DNA from: an uncultured Campylobacter sp.
Lineage (GTDB): Bacteria > Campylobacterota > Campylobacteria > Campylobacterales > Campylobacteraceae
Direction of reading: 5' to 3'
Length of the DNA: 21,496 nucleotides
NCBI RefSeq assembly: GCF_937973075.1
Contig: NZ_CALBWL010000072.1
Coordinates: 1-21,496 of the forward strand
Positions within the stretch are counted from its first letter, which is position 1, and each line of letters begins with the position of its first letter. Below the pieces are notes generated by a model. The model was given only the letters and a program-made list of their open reading frames with translations. It had not been told where the DNA came from and made no database searches. The translations under genes were made by a program, and so were the position numbers. Positions 7,843 through 15,163 of the stretch are shown piece by piece.

Positions 7843-8934
7843 GTGGAAGAAGATTATTATGAAATTTTAGGCGTGGCGCGCGATGCCGACGCCGAGACGA
7901 TAAAAAAGGCGTTTCGAAAGCTCGCTTTGGAATTCCACCCCGACCGCAACCAAGGCGACAAGGAGTCGGAGGAGAAATTTAAAAAGATCAACGAAGCGTA
8001 TCAAATTTTAAGCGACGATCAAAAGCGCAGGATGTATGATCGCTACGGTAAAGAAGGCATCAGCGGCGCATATAGCGGTGCGAGTGGCGGCGGATTTGAT
8101 TTTAGCTCGATTTTCGGCGATTTTTTTGAGCAAGCATTCGGCGGAGGCGGTCGCTCACGCCCTAGCGATCCATACGGCATAGATACCGAGCTGGCCGTAA
8201 CGCTGGAATTTAAAGAGGCTTTAGAGGGCGTTCACAAGGAGATAAAATACAAGATCAAAAAGCCGTGCTCCACCTGCGACGCTACCGGCTCGAAGGATAA
8301 AAAAAGACATACTTGCTCTGCTTGCGGCGGCACGGGGCGCGTCGCGGTCAGGCGCGGATATATGAGCTTCATCCAAAGCTGCTCCGAATGCGGCGGCACG
8401 GGCGAGATCGTAAAAGACAGATGCAAGGATTGCGGCGGCAAGGGCTTTACAGAAGAGGACGTGAGCCTTAAATTTGACATTCCCGCAGGCATAGACGACG
8501 GACAGCGCGTGCGCCTAAGCGGCAAGGGCAACGTCTCTAAAACCGGCGAAATCGGTGATCTGTACGTGATAGTGCGCGTGAAGGAGGACAGCCACTTCCT
8601 GCGCGACGGAGACGACCTGTATATCGAGGTGCCGGTGTTTTTTACGCAGGCGATCTTGGGCGAGAGCATCGAGGTGCCGACGCCGCGCGGCAAGTCGGAG
8701 CTGAAGCTCAAAGTAGGCACGAAGGACAAGCAGCGCTTCACGATCTACGGCGAGGGCGCGCCAAATATCCGAACTAAGAAAAACGGCGATCTGATCGTGC
8801 AGGTAAACGTCCAGACGCCTAAAAAACTCAGTGAGAAGCAGGAGGCGCTTTTGCGCGAGCTTCAAGAAAGCTTCGGCAGCAAGGGCGGAGACGACGAGGG
8901 GATACTTGATAAAATCAAGAATTTTTTCAAGTAA
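7843..8934 (+). CDS. dnaJ: chaperone DnaJ (Hsp40)
   Basis: 363 aa, full-length class A J-protein. J-domain 1-70 with HPD at 32-34; short G/F-rich linker (74-105); zinc region with four CxxCxGxG-type repeats: C142/C145, C158/C161, C180/C183 and C194/C197 (the first reads CSTCDATG); then the two beta-barrel substrate-binding domains. It stimulates DnaK ATPase and delivers unfolded clients in the cytoplasm. GTG start with AAGGAG six bases upstream. Divergent from racR, as in C. jejuni Cj1260c/Cj1261 (from memory). It stands alone: no dnaK or grpE is nearby, and a non-coding stretch follows. No terminator is evident. Confidence 0.97.
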   Translation: MEEDYYEILGVARDADAETIKKAFRKLALEFHPDRNQGDKESEEKFKKINEAYQILSDDQKRRMYDRYGKEGISGAYSGASGGGFDFSSIFGDFFEQAFGGGGRSRPSDPYGIDTELAVTLEFKEALEGVHKEIKYKIKKPCSTCDATGSKDKKRHTCSACGGTGRVAVRRGYMSFIQSCSECGGTGEIVKDRCKDCGGKGFTEEDVSLKFDIPAGIDDGQRVRLSGKGNVSKTGEIGDLYVIVRVKEDSHFLRDGDDLYIEVPVFFTQAILGESIEVPTPRGKSELKLKVGTKDKQRFTIYGEGAPNIRTKKNGDLIVQVNVQTPKKLSEKQEALLRELQESFGSKGGDDEGILDKIKNFFK

Positions 8935-9266
8935 GCTGCTTTGATTTGTCTTGATCTGTTTTGCGCGGCGATTGTTTAAACTCTAGTTTGGCGGGCTTCG
9001 GAATTTTAAATTTAGCCGCTGCTACCTTCTGCTGCTTGTTTAGTCGCTCGTCGTCGTTCGGTGAGACGATTATCGTTTAGTGGTCGTTTGCTAAGCGCCC
9101 TCTGCCTGATCGTCGCAAACACTGCGCGGCGATTTTATGCGTAATGCTTGCGAGTAGAATTTTATCTGTGCCATCATACATTCTTTGAGTGCTACTGCGG
9201 CGTTAAACGACGGCTCGGAGCGGCTCGCGCGACGCAAAAGCGACTACAAATTTAAAAAGGACGAAA
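8935..9266. other. non-coding region after dnaJ
   Basis: About 330 bases with no supported gene. A 12-base word TGCGCGGCGATT occurs at 8962-8973 and again at 9123-9134. I see no hairpin with a U-run after dnaJ. The last 30 bases carry the AAAGGA ribosome site of the next gene. Confidence 0.6.
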
Positions 9267-9707
9267 ATGGATCGCAAAAATGAGCCTGCAAATTTCAGAT
9301 CCGCAGATGATGAGATGTTTGCGTTTTTATCGAGCTTGGGCGATCGCTGGCAAGTAAGCGAGGGTGGAGTGAAATTTATAGAAGAAAATTTTACCTTCGT
9401 CGGCTCCAAGCCCGTCTTGCGGGGATTGAAAGATTATGCGACTGCGGACTGCCTGAGCTTTGCCGGTGCCGGGAACTTCATAGACGCAAACCCCGCGGTA
9501 AAAGCGAGGATTTTGAGCGGCGAAATCTGCTATCTGGGCGATAGTCTAACGAGCGCCGAGGTTAAATTTGCGCCCGAGTACTTTCACGATTTTTTAAAAT
9601 TTATAATGGAGCAGGTCCCCGAACACCACTATTTTTTCAGCCCTACCGCGCGCTGGCTTCTGCTGGTTGCCATGGAGAAATACGTGGAATTTGCGGCTTT
9701 AGATTAG
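9267..9707 (+). CDS. hypothetical cytoplasmic protein, 146 aa
   Basis: I do not recognise a family. The protein is acidic, with no signal peptide or membrane helix. It looks like a compact folded domain: predicted helix at the N-terminus (DDEMFAFLSSLGD), a central FAGAGNFIDANPAV stretch, a negatively charged segment, an EHHYFFSPTARWLLLVAMEKYVEF C-terminal helix (cut here to key residues: H119-H120 and W128). The ATG at 9267 has AAAGGA directly upstream at good spacing. Codon use resembles the neighbouring housekeeping genes, and it is not in an obvious operon: 332 bp after dnaJ and 166 bp before the next gene. It could be an immunity-like or other accessory protein, but nothing in the sequence shows that. 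Confidence 0.65.
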   Translation: MDRKNEPANFRSADDEMFAFLSSLGDRWQVSEGGVKFIEENFTFVGSKPVLRGLKDYATADCLSFAGAGNFIDANPAVKARILSGEICYLGDSLTSAEVKFAPEYFHDFLKFIMEQVPEHHYFFSPTARWLLLVAMEKYVEFAALD

Positions 9708-9842
9708 CGTTTGCGCCCGCGAAAATTTGCGAAATTCCGCCGATTTAAGGCGTAAAAAATTTTATCTAGGTATAGATAGGCGCATATGAGGGTAATTAAA
9801 ATTCGCTTGAGCTAAAAAATTTCATTTTAAGATTTGCGGAAG

Positions 9843-9848
9843 TAAAAT
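9843..9848 (+). promoter_or_regulatory. possible -10 box of the AT-rich membrane gene
   Basis: TAAAAT 25 bp upstream of the ATG at 9874, with AAAGG (9863-9867) between. Plausible, but the region is AT-rich and such a word is expected often. Confidence 0.3.
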
Positions 9849-9873
9849 AACAGATCAAATTTAAAGGCACCCC

Positions 9874-10299
9874 ATGAAAAATCCTGAATGGCTAGGCAAA
9901 GAAATTTACCGAGTAGAAAGAAGTAAAATTTTTGGGCACTTAAGACCGTATTTATCGTATGCGGTATTATTGTTACTAGTATATACCGGTTGGTATAGGG
10001 GCGATATTATTGGTATTTCTATCTCATTTATTATATTTTTAATGCTCATAATGCTATTTACAGAGCAGACGTTTCGAAAAATTATATTTTATGAAAATGG
10101 ATTTGTAATATCTAATTATTTTACGAAGACATTCAAATATGATGAATTAAAATTAATATATTTGCAATTTTCGTCTGGACTATTTTTTAAAGAAAATGCT
10201 CCGCTTATAATAAATTTTGGCTTCAAGAAATTATGGATAGAGGGACTTATCTTTGACATCAATACATCGTTAATACAAAAAATGAGATCGAAAGAATAA
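9874..10299 (+). CDS. two-helix membrane protein with PH-like C-terminal domain, probably truncated by frameshift
   Basis: 141 aa as read. Two membrane helices (about 26-42 and 45-63) are followed by a beta-rich region (FYENGFVISNYFTKTFKYDELKLIY... key residues Y73-E74-N75-G76, Y90-D91-E92) whose pattern resembles bacterial PH-like domains attached to two-helix anchors. Such domains end with an alpha helix. Here the frame stops soon after an A6 run (10277-10282). In the next frame the sequence reads on as NEIERIIEIFKLKEV... to a stop at 10358, giving exactly such a helix; seven A instead of six would join them. The gene is clearly more AT-rich than its neighbours, which suggests recent transfer. 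SD AAAGG at 9863-9867. Convergent with the YgjP-type gene. Function unknown. Confidence 0.6.
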   Translation: MKNPEWLGKEIYRVERSKIFGHLRPYLSYAVLLLLVYTGWYRGDIIGISISFIIFLMLIMLFTEQTFRKIIFYENGFVISNYFTKTFKYDELKLIYLQFSSGLFFKENAPLIINFGFKKLWIEGLIFDINTSLIQKMRSKE

Positions 10300-10358
10300 T
10301 AGAGATTTTTAAATTAAAAGAAGTTCATTATGACGATAGTGCAAAAGCAGGGATATAA
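10281..10358 (+). pseudogene. out-of-frame C-terminal tail of the preceding membrane protein
   Basis: Frame +1 relative to the preceding gene stays open for 25 codons (N-E-I-E-R-I-I-E-I-F-K-L-K-E-V ...) and ends at TAA 10356-10358. The pattern of I/F/L against E/K is that of an amphipathic helix, matching the missing last helix of a PH-like fold. It has no start or SD of its own, so it is meaningful only as the continuation of the gene at 9874. Confidence 0.5.
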
Positions 10359-10403
10359 AAATAGGCAAAATATTGCTATTGCAAAAGTTCTTTGAGGCGG
10401 TCT

Positions 10404-11663
10404 TTACCCCTTGCCTAGCTTGATACGCGCCCTAAAATCGGGCATAATCTGCGCAATGAGCGCGTAAAAATCCGCTCCGTGATTTGCGTGGATGAGGTGC
10501 GCGAGCTCGTGCAACACGACGTATTCGACGAAGCGCGGATCCCGCTCTATCAGGCTTAGCGAGAAGTTGAGATAGCCCTTAGCGTGGTTACAGCTGCCCC
10601 AGCGCGTCTGCATTTTGCGCACCCGTACGCGCGCGATTTTGCGACCTATTCGCGGGGAAAATTTCTCGATATAGCGTAGGTAAAGCTCAAGCGCAAAGGC
10701 CTTTTTAAACGCCGTAAACTCACCCTCGCTCTCGCAAAAGATCACGTCTCGTGAGATAAAAATTTTATCTTTAAATTTAGAGCTTTGGATAAAATTTTTG
10801 ATCGTAAAATCGGACTCGTCGCGCTCCGCCGCTTGCGCGCCTTGTGCTACATTTTGCGGCGCGTTTTCGCTCGCGGATTTTGAAATTTTTTCGCTAGCGA
10901 CCGAAATTTCTTTGCCTACGACAAAGCTAAAATTTAAAATTTCTTCGCTTACGGCGGGTTTAAAATTTGAAATTCCCTCACCCGCGACAGGATCAAATTT
11001 TAAAATTTCACCGCTTGAAGCGGAGTTAAATTTGCCCACATTGCTACTTTGCGAAACGCACCCGTCTGAATGAAATTTTAAATTTTCGCCGCAGGATTGC
11101 TCGAAAACATTTTGCGCGGCTGTATCTATAAACCCGCCGCTTTGTCGCATTTCGCTCTGTTGCACGAGCCCTTGCGCTGCATCGCCAGGTAGGTCAAATT
11201 TCAAACCCTCGCTTGCCGTGCCACTTTGCGAGGTGTGTTCGCTTGAGTGAAATTTTAAAATTTCGCTTCCTGCACCGCCGCCTGCGCCGTCACCCATGCC
11301 GCCCGAGCCACTACTCGCATTGTCATCTACGCGGCTCCGCGCGCTGTCATTATATAAAACTTCATCCGCGCCGCAATTTGTACTGAGCTTGACCTCGCGG
11401 CTAAATTTTAGTTTGTAAATTTTGCTTAAAATTCTAACCTGATCGCTCGCTAAAAGTTTGCTTTGCAGTCGCGCCAGCGTTTGGCGGATCCAGCTTTCGT
11501 GCTTTAGGATGAAGTCTTTCGCTTGCGCCGCGGTGTAGGAGCGAGGCACGCTCACGCTGATTTCGCAGTCCTTGCTAATGCGGATGCGCGCGTATTTCAT
11601 CCGCTTAAAATGCAGACTGATCGGCAAATCTAGCAAATTTAGACTAACTTTTTGCTCTGCCAT
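10404..11663 (-). CDS. YgjP/DUF45-type zinc metalloprotease-like protein with large repeat insert
   Basis: 419 aa from the ATG at 11663; the usual family length is about 230. N-terminal part (9-96) has the YgjP-type beta-rich start and ESWIRQTLARLQ helix. The catalytic part (286-419) has MQTRWGSC (351-358), the zinc motif HELAH (385-389) and the third ligand region H395. Between them residues about 97-285 are low-complexity and repetitive (ILKF, LKFHS, LKFD, SQS units). Family members are cytoplasmic M48-like proteins of uncertain substrate. The frame is open upstream to 11798, but that part runs in the MATE gene; ATG 11663 (MAEQKVSL) has GGATAA upstream and ATG 11678 is an alternative. It overlaps the MATE gene by 25 bp, so the two are probably cotranslated. 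The zinc ligands appear intact, so activity is possible if the insert is a surface loop. Confidence 0.82.
   Translation of the reverse strand: MAEQKVSLNLLDLPISLHFKRMKYARIRISKDCEISVSVPRSYTAAQAKDFILKHESWIRQTLARLQSKLLASDQVRILSKIYKLKFSREVKLSTNCGADEVLYNDSARSRVDDNASSGSGGMGDGAGGGAGSEILKFHSSEHTSQSGTASEGLKFDLPGDAAQGLVQQSEMRQSGGFIDTAAQNVFEQSCGENLKFHSDGCVSQSSNVGKFNSASSGEILKFDPVAGEGISNFKPAVSEEILNFSFVVGKEISVASEKISKSASENAPQNVAQGAQAAERDESDFTIKNFIQSSKFKDKIFISRDVIFCESEGEFTAFKKAFALELYLRYIEKFSPRIGRKIARVRVRKMQTRWGSCNHAKGYLNFSLSLIERDPRFVEYVVLHELAHLIHANHGADFYALIAQIMPDFRARIKLGKG
10809..11375 (-). repeat. EILKF-coding repeat field inside the YgjP-type gene
   Basis: DNA for residues about 97-285. Plus-strand copies of AAATTTTAAAATTTC and close variants (GAAATTTTAAAATTTCG, AAATTTAAAATTTC, AAATTTGAAATTC) recur with spacers. 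Read on the minus strand they encode E-I/N/G-L-K-F units, seen at EILKFHS, EGLKFD, ENLKFHS, EILKFD, EILNFS. The same words fill intergenic gaps at 4717-5237 and 15164-15950. Confidence 0.65.
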
Positions 11664-12961
11664 TTTTTGCTTATCCATCGTGCCGTATTGGCGCTGCCGC
11701 GCAGCCACTCGTCGCAGAAAAACCCGATCCAAACGCCCAAAATTCCATATCCCAGATGAATGCCCAAAAGCCAGCCCACGGGGATCGAGACGCCCCACAT
11801 AAAGATCACGCCCATCGCAAAGGGAAACCTCGCGTCGCCGCTTGCGCGTAGGGCGTTTACGAACACGATATTAAGCGTCCGTCCGAACTCAAGCCCCAGC
11901 GTGAGGTAAAAAAGCGGCCGCATGACCTGCTTGTGTGCCTCGCTGAGGCTCAGTAGCTCCATGATCTGCTCGCGCGCTAAAAACACGATCGCGACGAAAA
12001 GCGCCGTCGCCCCAAGGCCAAAGCGCAGTGCGGTAAAAGTGTGTCGGTACGCCTCCTGCGGCTTGGCGGCGCCTACGAGGCGGCCTACGATCACTTCGTT
12101 TGCCATACTGATCGCGCTTCCGCCGAAGAAGATGAATGATGAAATTTGAAAATAGATCGTCTGCACGGTAAGGCTCGCCTCGCCCATGCTCGCGACGAAG
12201 GCGAAGGCGACTAGATACTGCACGATCCACAGCATGTTTTCGCCAGCACTCGGAAGCCCTACGGATAGAATTTTACGCAGCGTGGCGAGCTTGATCTTTA
12301 AAAACATCGTGAGGTAAAATTTTATCTTTAGCACTTTCGTGATGATGAGGAAGAATAAACATACGCCGATCATGCGCCCCGCGATGGTGCTCACGCCGAT
12401 GCCTTCAAGCCCGTAGTACGGCAGTCCGAACGGCCGAAAGAGCACGACGTAGTTGCCCGCGAGCGTTACTAAATTCATAACCACGGAGACCGCGATGATG
12501 AAATTTGCGTATCCGTAAACGCGCACGATGGCGCTAAGCACGATCGCGACGGCGTCTATCGCAAAGACGATGCTGATGACCTTAAGATAGATCGCGCTTT
12601 CGCTCAAAAGCTCGGCGGGCACCTGTAGCGCGCGGAGTAAAAACGGCGCGCAGCTAAAGACGAAAACGCCGCTACAAAGCCCCACTAGCGCGTTAAATGC
12701 GATGCTCGTATGGATCGCGCGCATGGCTAGGACTTTGTTTTTCGCCCCGAGCGCCTGCGCTACGAGTACCGAGCAGCCCACGGCGAGGAAGCCGAAAACG
12801 GTGATGAAGAGCAAAAATATCTCGTTGCCCGCCCCCAGCGCGCCTACTATCGAGACGTCCACGCGCGAGATCATGTAGGTGTTGATAAACGTGGTCACGA
12901 GGCGCAAAAACATATCGATGTAGATTGCGAGTGAGAGCCTTAGTAGCGAGATTTCTTTCAT
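11639..12961 (-). CDS. MATE-family efflux transporter
   Basis: 440 aa, the normal MATE length with about 12 predicted membrane helices. Recognisable segments: DMFLRLVTTFINTYMISRV in helix 1; GALGAGNEIF; GCSVLVAQALGAKN (loop with the conserved QxxGA); AGRMIGV at the start of the second half; and GLPSAGENMLW, the family's second-half start. MATE proteins exchange Na+ or H+ for drugs and cationic or other metabolites across the inner membrane; the substrate cannot be told from this sequence. The ATG at 12961 has AAAGG upstream. Its 3' end overlaps the YgjP-type gene; a functional link is not evident. Confidence 0.92.
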   Translation of the reverse strand: MKEISLLRLSLAIYIDMFLRLVTTFINTYMISRVDVSIVGALGAGNEIFLLFITVFGFLAVGCSVLVAQALGAKNKVLAMRAIHTSIAFNALVGLCSGVFVFSCAPFLLRALQVPAELLSESAIYLKVISIVFAIDAVAIVLSAIVRVYGYANFIIAVSVVMNLVTLAGNYVVLFRPFGLPYYGLEGIGVSTIAGRMIGVCLFFLIITKVLKIKFYLTMFLKIKLATLRKILSVGLPSAGENMLWIVQYLVAFAFVASMGEASLTVQTIYFQISSFIFFGGSAISMANEVIVGRLVGAAKPQEAYRHTFTALRFGLGATALFVAIVFLAREQIMELLSLSEAHKQVMRPLFYLTLGLEFGRTLNIVFVNALRASGDARFPFAMGVIFMWGVSIPVGWLLGIHLGYGILGVWIGFFCDEWLRGSANTARWISKKWQSKKLV

Positions 12962-12968
12962 ATTTTGC

Positions 12969-13132
12969 CTTTATTTGGGGGAAATTGTAGCCGAAAATTC
13001 TTTTAGTTTTGCTTTTGTATCAACATCGGCTATTTTGTGCGTAATCGCTCTTTTAGATACTTTACCCTTTGCCTATTTTTCCTTAAAATATTCCATCCAC
13101 AAAAAAATATTCGTACGGCAAGTTCGATAACA
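12969..13132 (-). pseudogene. possible remnant of a small gene
   Basis: On the minus strand an ATG at 13132 starts MLSNLPYEYFFV. After a T7 run (13101-13107) the reading continues sensibly only in another frame (WMEYFKEK, stop TAG), and after that stop the same frame stays open as AKGKVSKRAITHKIADVDTKAKLKEFSATISPK to a TAA just before the MATE ribosome site. Lysine-rich, protein-like composition suggests decayed coding DNA, but no family is recognised and no ribosome site precedes the ATG. Confidence 0.22.
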
Positions 13133-13302
13133 TGGAGTGCTAAACTTTCGCTGCATAATTCTATTAATTTGGCTGTAAAGTTATAAATTTCAATTAGTAG
13201 AATTTTGCAATTTTACATTTTAAAATTTTTGTTTAAAACTCTAGTTGTGTAAATCCTGATTTTGTTGAACGTACTATTGCGTTTACGTATAGATGAAATA
13301 TC

Positions 13303-13356
13303 TTGGGGGCGGAAAGGAGGCTTAAATTGCGAGGTCGCTCCCCTTTCCGCCCCCAA
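13303..13356. repeat. 15-bp perfect inverted repeat (long-loop hairpin)
   Basis: TTGGGGGCGGAAAGG (13303-13317) pairs perfectly with CCTTTCCGCCCCCAA (13342-13356). The 24-base loop contains a second small pairing, GCGA/TCGC. It sits between divergent genes. No U-run follows, so a terminator is unlikely; a regulatory RNA structure, an old insertion footprint or a DNA cruciform are all possible. Confidence 0.7.
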
Positions 13357-13416
13357 ACCCCCACCTAACCCCCGACGACGCTTTATAAGGGGCGGACTAC
13401 GTCCGCGCTAAATTCT
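13343..13416. repeat. intergenic C-rich/hairpin repeat, copy 2
   Basis: C-tracts C5, C5, C5 (and C3-4 within the preceding stem) are followed by ACGCT, AAGGGGC (13387-13393), a 6-bp hairpin (GCGGAC 13392-13397, loop TAC, GTCCGC 13401-13406) and TAAATTCT (13409-13416). Same order as at 1-66, but the stem sequence differs while pairing is kept. Read on the minus strand the C-tracts become four G-runs with short loops, a canonical G-quadruplex pattern. Confidence 0.6.
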
Positions 13417-13485
13417 ATGCGCGGTAGGGCGCGGTGCGTAAATTTAAACCCAAATTTAAAATTCTAACCATTTACCGCAATTTGA

Positions 13486-13491
13486 TATAAA
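13486..13491 (+). promoter_or_regulatory. -10 box of the amidohydrolase gene
   Basis: TATAAA within TTTGATATAAAC, 28 bp upstream of the ATG at 13520. AAGGA at 13509-13513 lies between, six bases from the start. No clear -35. Confidence 0.4.
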
Positions 13492-13519
13492 CTCGGCAAA
13501 ATTTTCCCAAGGATCCCCG

Positions 13520-14506
13520 ATGCAAACGCTTGATTTTCACGTCCATCTGCTAAGCAAGGAGGTGCGCTTCGATCGCCCTTACGACAGGCTCGCGCTGCGC
13601 CTTTTCGGCAGGCGCTTCGGCATAGACGTATCGCGCGCGATCAAAGAGCCCTATGAAGCCTATGTGGACGCTCTGCTAGGCGGGCTTAGAGCTTCGAAAT
13701 ACGTTAAAAAGGCGGTGCTTTTCGGCGTGGATGCTAAATTTAGCGACACGGGCGAGCTAATCCATCGCGATAAGACCGTCTGCGCGGACAACGACAGCGT
13801 GTTTGAAATTTATCAAAAAAATCCGGATCTCATCGTGCCGTTTTTTAGCATCAATCCGAAGCGAGCGGACGCGCTAGATGAGATCGATCGCTGCTTTGAG
13901 CTCGGATTTAAGGGGGCGAAATTTTTACAAAATTATTGGGATCTGGATACGAGGCTGCCTCGCTACGTGCCGTATTTTGAAAAGCTCGCCAAGCTCGGCT
14001 TGCCGCTGGTGATCCATGTTGGCAACGAAAGCTCGGTGCCCAGCACTCGCCGCTGCGAGGCGCTGGAGATGATCTATGCGCCGCTTGAGTTGGGCGTCAC
14101 GACGGTGTGTGCGCACATGGCGATTAACTACGAGTATTCGCATATTTTTCGTGCGCTTTCGCGCCGCCCGCGAAATTTCGGACACGATTATTTCGCTCTT
14201 CTGGCTCTTCTACGCACGCACAAGAACCTCTACGCCGACGTTTCCGCGCTAATGACGCCGGTGCGCGCCAAGGCTCTGCCGCATCTAGCGAGCCAAACGG
14301 ACGTGCACTCGCGCCTGCTTTACGCTTCGGACTTTCCGGTGCCGTATTCTGCGATATACAACACCTATGATCTGCGCCTGTCGCAGCGTATCGCGCTGCA
14401 TAAAGAGCCCAACCCTTTCGATCGCAACGCGCGCGGACTGCTCGTGTATTTCGGCGAGGATAGCGAGCTGTGGAGCAACTACAAAAAAATTTTGCCCTTT
14501 GCGTAG
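13520..14506 (+). CDS. metal-dependent hydrolase, amidohydrolase-2 (TIM-barrel) family
   Basis: 328 aa, the usual length. Metal-binding pattern of the family is visible: HxH in strand 1 (DFHVH, H7 and H9), H166 (LPLVIHVGNE), H199 (TTVCAHMA) and D271 (YASDFPVP). An FKGAKF segment around 130-135 is where family members put a beta-strand residue near the metal. Members include decarboxylases and lactone or amide hydrolases; the substrate is not evident. No signal peptide, so cytoplasmic. The ATG at 13520 has AAGGA six bases upstream. A membrane-anchored gene follows after 33 bp and may be in the same transcript. Confidence 0.85.
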   Translation: MQTLDFHVHLLSKEVRFDRPYDRLALRLFGRRFGIDVSRAIKEPYEAYVDALLGGLRASKYVKKAVLFGVDAKFSDTGELIHRDKTVCADNDSVFEIYQKNPDLIVPFFSINPKRADALDEIDRCFELGFKGAKFLQNYWDLDTRLPRYVPYFEKLAKLGLPLVIHVGNESSVPSTRRCEALEMIYAPLELGVTTVCAHMAINYEYSHIFRALSRRPRNFGHDYFALLALLRTHKNLYADVSALMTPVRAKALPHLASQTDVHSRLLYASDFPVPYSAIYNTYDLRLSQRIALHKEPNPFDRNARGLLVYFGEDSELWSNYKKILPFA

Positions 14507-14539
14507 ACGGTAAAATTCGATGAAATTTAGGAGGCGGGC

Positions 14540-15163
14540 GTGAATTTTATAAAATATTTTTTCTCGGAAATTTTTAGGTTATTTAAGCTTCTCGTAGGCA
14601 CTGCGCTTGTGCTAGCTGCGGGGTTTTTAATCTACAAACTATTCTTTTCGGAGCCGGATTTAGCGCAAAATTACGAGCAAAATCGCGCTCAAATTTTATC
14701 CCTGCGCGATTTTGCGCGCGAGATAAAGCCCAAAGGAGTTTCTTTTGACGCCCGTTTTAGCGGCGACGAGGTCTCAAGCATGATAGCCGTGAATAAAGAC
14801 AAAAACCAAAGTGCGAGTTTTTATAGTATAGACGAAAATATGAACGAGCGCGCTGTTTTAAAAATCCTAAGCTGGGATTTTGGGACTTTTAATGAACTCA
14901 AAGCCAAAACAAAAAGCGCAAATGCCCAGGGTGTAAGTATCTGGGAAGGCGAGGGCAAAACCGCTATTTATTACAAAGACGGGTTTGTGTCGGAATTTTA
15001 CGAGATTTTCGAGGGTCCTGCGAGCGAGGCGGTGAAAAAAGACTACGAGATCGGCTGCGACGATAGATTTGCCGCAGACGGCGTGGTGATGGCGCGCGAC
15101 GGAGGCGCTACTACGAGCTTTATATGCGTGGATAAGGACGGCTACGGCATCAAACGCAGGTAA
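14540..15163 (+). CDS. single-pass membrane-anchored hypothetical protein, 207 aa
   Basis: No family recognised. One N-terminal hydrophobic helix (about 14-36, LFKLLVGTALVLAAGFLIY) with positively charged residues before it, so the remaining ~170 residues are probably periplasmic (signal-anchor or uncleaved). The soluble part is mixed alpha/beta with two cysteines near the end (C173 in EIGCDD and C196 in SFICVD) that could form a disulfide, and a basic C-terminus. GTG start at 14540 with a strong AGGAGG at 14529-14534, five bases away. It follows the amidohydrolase by 33 bp on the same strand, so cotranscription is likely. Nothing broken. Confidence 0.72.
   Translation: MNFIKYFFSEIFRLFKLLVGTALVLAAGFLIYKLFFSEPDLAQNYEQNRAQILSLRDFAREIKPKGVSFDARFSGDEVSSMIAVNKDKNQSASFYSIDENMNERAVLKILSWDFGTFNELKAKTKSANAQGVSIWEGEGKTAIYYKDGFVSEFYEIFEGPASEAVKKDYEIGCDDRFAADGVVMARDGGATTSFICVDKDGYGIKRR

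Larger units (their letters stand above)
12962..13519. other. intergenic region between MATE and amidohydrolase genes
   Basis: About 560 bases. The left part (12970-13140) is AT-rich and may hold a decayed minus-strand gene. 13140-13300 is AT-rich with nothing recognised. 13303-13416 carries a 15-bp inverted repeat, a run of C-tracts and the second copy of the intergenic hairpin repeat. 13430-13519 is AAATTT-rich and holds the promoter and ribosome site of the amidohydrolase. Confidence 0.65.

Noticed and set aside
8232..8865. Long minus-strand open frames inside dnaJ
   Set aside because: Shadows of a strongly conserved dnaJ coding frame.
11664..11798. N-terminal extension of the YgjP-type protein
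   Set aside because: It is encoded in the MATE gene's 3' end in another frame; the family N-terminus begins near the ATG at 11663.
13305..13374. Poly-G/C tracts as a Campylobacter-type phase-variation switch
   Set aside because: Runs are only four or five bases long and lie outside any reading frame; known contingency tracts are longer and usually within or just before genes.
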